6,894 bases of DNA from Candidatus Gastranaerophilales bacterium (lineage in GTDB: Bacteria > Cyanobacteriota > Vampirovibrionia > Gastranaerophilales > Gastranaerophilaceae): contig CALUTA010000078.1 of NCBI GenBank assembly GCA_944323585.1, positions 1-6,894 on the forward strand, read 5' to 3'. Below are positions 5,783-6,894 of this stretch, piece by piece. A program made the translations under genes and the position numbers. The notes beneath the pieces are model-generated. The model was not told where the DNA came from. It was given only the letters and a program-made list of their open reading frames with translations, and searched no databases. Positions within the stretch are counted from its first letter, which is position 1. Each line of letters starts with the position of its first letter.

Positions 5783-6787
5783 TTAGTTGTTAAGCGCGCC
5801 TGCGACAGCAACTGCAACTGCAACTGTTGCACCGACCATCGGGTTGTTGCCCATACCGATAATACCCATCATTTCAACGTGAGCAGGAACTGAAGATGAA
5901 CCTGCAAATTGAGCATCACCGTGCATTCTGCCCATAGTATCCGTCATACCGTAAGAAGCAGGGCCTGCAGCAACGTTATCAGGGTGAAGAGTTCTCCCTG
6001 TACCGCCGCCTGATGCTACTGAGAAGTATTTTCTTCCGTTTTCGAAGCACCATTTTTTATAAGTACCTGCAACAGGATGCTGGAATCTTGTCGGGTTAGT
6101 TGAGTTACCTGTGATAGAAACATCAACGCCTTCGTGAATCATGATTGCAACACCTTCTGAAACATCATCGGCACCATAGCATTTAACTTTTGCTCTTTCG
6201 CCGTCTGAGAACGGTTGTTCTTTAACGATTTTCAATTCGCCTGTTTTGTAATCGTATTTAGTTTCAACTGAGGTGAAACCGTTGATTCTTGAGATGATGT
6301 AGGCTGCATCTTTTCCAAGACCGTTCAAGATTACTCTCAAAGGTTCTTTTCTAACTTTGTTAGCGTTTCTTGCAATACCGATAGCACCTTCTGCTGCAGC
6401 GAAAGATTCGTGGCCTGCAAGGAAGCAGAAGCATTTAGTTTCTTCTCTCAAAAGCATAGCTGCCAAATTTCCGTGACCAAGTCCTACTTTTCTTGTGTCG
6501 CCTACGGATCCTGGAACACAGAATGCCTGTAACCCTTCACCGATTAAACTTGCAGCTTCTGCAGCTGATTTTGCTTCTTTTTTCAATGCAATAGCTGCGC
6601 CTAAAGTGTAAGCCCAAACAGCATTTTCAAATGCGATAGGCTGAATTCCTTTAACAATTTTGTCAACGTCAATGCCTTTTGACAAACAAAGGTCACGAGC
6701 TTCTTCTAAAGATTTGAAGCCGTATTCCGGTAAAATTTTGTTCAATTTTGCCTGACGTCTGTCTTGTCCTTCAAATTTTACTGTCAT
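5783..6787 (-). CDS. GGGtGRT-family protein
   Basis: This belongs to the conserved family named for its GGGtGRT motif, found here exactly at residues 260-266. The length of 334 residues is what I recall as usual for the family, so the protein is complete. Other visible features are a glycine- and alanine-rich soluble sequence, VPGSVGDTRKVGLGHGN at 91-107, a KCFCF cysteine pair (Cys119, Cys121), further cysteines at 34, 90, 203 and 247, and a hydrophobic Ala/Val-rich C-terminus (320-331). The biochemical role is, to my knowledge, not established. I recall members lying next to NifU-like iron-sulfur scaffold genes in anaerobes, and the cysteines would be compatible with that, but this link is unverified here. 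ATG at 6787 has AGAGGA about 7 bases upstream. No good promoter is seen just upstream, so it may be transcribed with a gene beyond the right edge. Confidence 0.93.
   Translation of the reverse strand: MTVKFEGQDRRQAKLNKILPEYGFKSLEEARDLCLSKGIDVDKIVKGIQPIAFENAVWAYTLGAAIALKKEAKSAAEAASLIGEGLQAFCVPGSVGDTRKVGLGHGNLAAMLLREETKCFCFLAGHESFAAAEGAIGIARNANKVRKEPLRVILNGLGKDAAYIISRINGFTSVETKYDYKTGELKIVKEQPFSDGERAKVKCYGADDVSEGVAIMIHEGVDVSITGNSTNPTRFQHPVAGTYKKWCFENGRKYFSVASGGGTGRTLHPDNVAAGPASYGMTDTMGRMHGDAQFAGSSSVPAHVEMMGIIGMGNNPMVGATVAVAVAVAGALNN
5808..5825. repeat. Three copies of a 6-bp repeat inside a coding region
   Basis: GCAACT is repeated three times in tandem and encodes the Val-Ala repeats at the C-terminus of the GGGtGRT protein. 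Copy-number change would add or remove two residues without a frameshift, so it is not an on/off switch. Confidence 0.7.
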
Positions 6788-6824
6788 TTTTATTTCCTCT
6801 TAATTTAATTACTTTTAATTATTA

Positions 6825-6886
6825 ACCGCCTGTGCAATCAAAGATTGCTTCGCTCCATCCGCTTACGCTCCTGTTGCAACGGCGGT
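6825..6886. repeat. Nested inverted repeats upstream of the GGGtGRT gene
   Basis: ACCGCC (6825-6830) pairs with GGCGGT (6881-6886). After two mismatched positions, TGCAA (6833-6837) pairs with TTGCA (6874-6878). Inside lies an alternative hairpin, GCAATC-AAA-GATTGC (6834-6848), and two near-identical GCTTCGCTCC / GCTTACGCTCC segments. It may be the 3' structure of an upstream gene or a leader structure of the GGGtGRT gene; no T-run follows on the minus strand. Confidence 0.45.
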
Positions 6887-6894
6887 ATCATAAT
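6863..6894 (-). CDS. Possible C-terminal end of an upstream gene
   Basis: On the minus strand one frame reads YDTAVATGA followed by TAA (6865-6863), which would place a stop 75 bp before the GGGtGRT start. Another frame stays open to a TGA at 6840-6838, so the choice is uncertain. Only about ten codons are visible and no family can be assigned. Confidence 0.25.
   Translation of the reverse strand, partial: YDTAVATGA

Noticed and set aside
1..6894. CRISPR array, tRNA or rRNA genes, transposase genes or riboswitch
   Set aside because: No regularly spaced repeats, cloverleaf or rRNA sequences, transposase motifs, or long structured leaders ahead of a metabolic gene were seen on reading both strands.

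Overview
The window is about 6.9 kb of AT-rich bacterial DNA carrying ordinary housekeeping genes, two little-known conserved or lineage-specific genes, and gene fragments at both edges. The best guess for the source is a gut-type member of the Cyanobacteria/Melainabacteria group (Gastranaerophilales-like). The grounds are the low GC, a cyanobacterial-style phosphohexomutase start (MDGIKFGTDGWRAI), and a lineage-type N-terminus (MKISAIQPNY) on the membrane protein. This assignment rests on recalled family resemblance, not on a search, and a Firmicute-like source is not excluded.

Layout from left to right. A minus-strand gene fragment (1-243) resembles the N-terminus of a phage tail or receptor-binding protein and has its own strong promoter. 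Next is pheA (minus, 365-1210), prephenate dehydratase with a C-terminal ACT domain. It is divergent from a phosphoglucomutase/phosphomannomutase (plus, 1275-2651), and the two promoters overlap within 64 bp. The mutase converges on a ROK-family glucokinase (minus, 2741-3694), with a long shared hairpin between them. Then comes a small plus-strand gene (3909-4253) for a His/Cys-rich protein with a C-terminal ribbon-helix-helix-like segment, bracketed by two inverted copies of a 27-bp intergenic repeat. It converges on a minus-strand membrane-anchored protein with TPR-like repeats (4410-5642) across a terminator that includes that gene's stop codon. The last complete gene (minus, 5783-6787) is a GGGtGRT-family protein with its own terminator. 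A structured stretch and possibly the tail of one more minus-strand gene reach the right edge.

How the genes relate. Glucokinase and the phosphohexomutase act on either side of glucose 6-phosphate: free glucose in, and glucose 1-phosphate or mannose 1-phosphate out for cell-surface polysaccharide or glycogen. PheA supplies phenylpyruvate for phenylalanine. These three are probably independent transcription units. The most unusual gene is the 114-residue His/Cys-rich protein, which has the look of a metal-responsive DNA-binding protein or a metal-buffering protein. No gap between genes exceeds about 215 bp.
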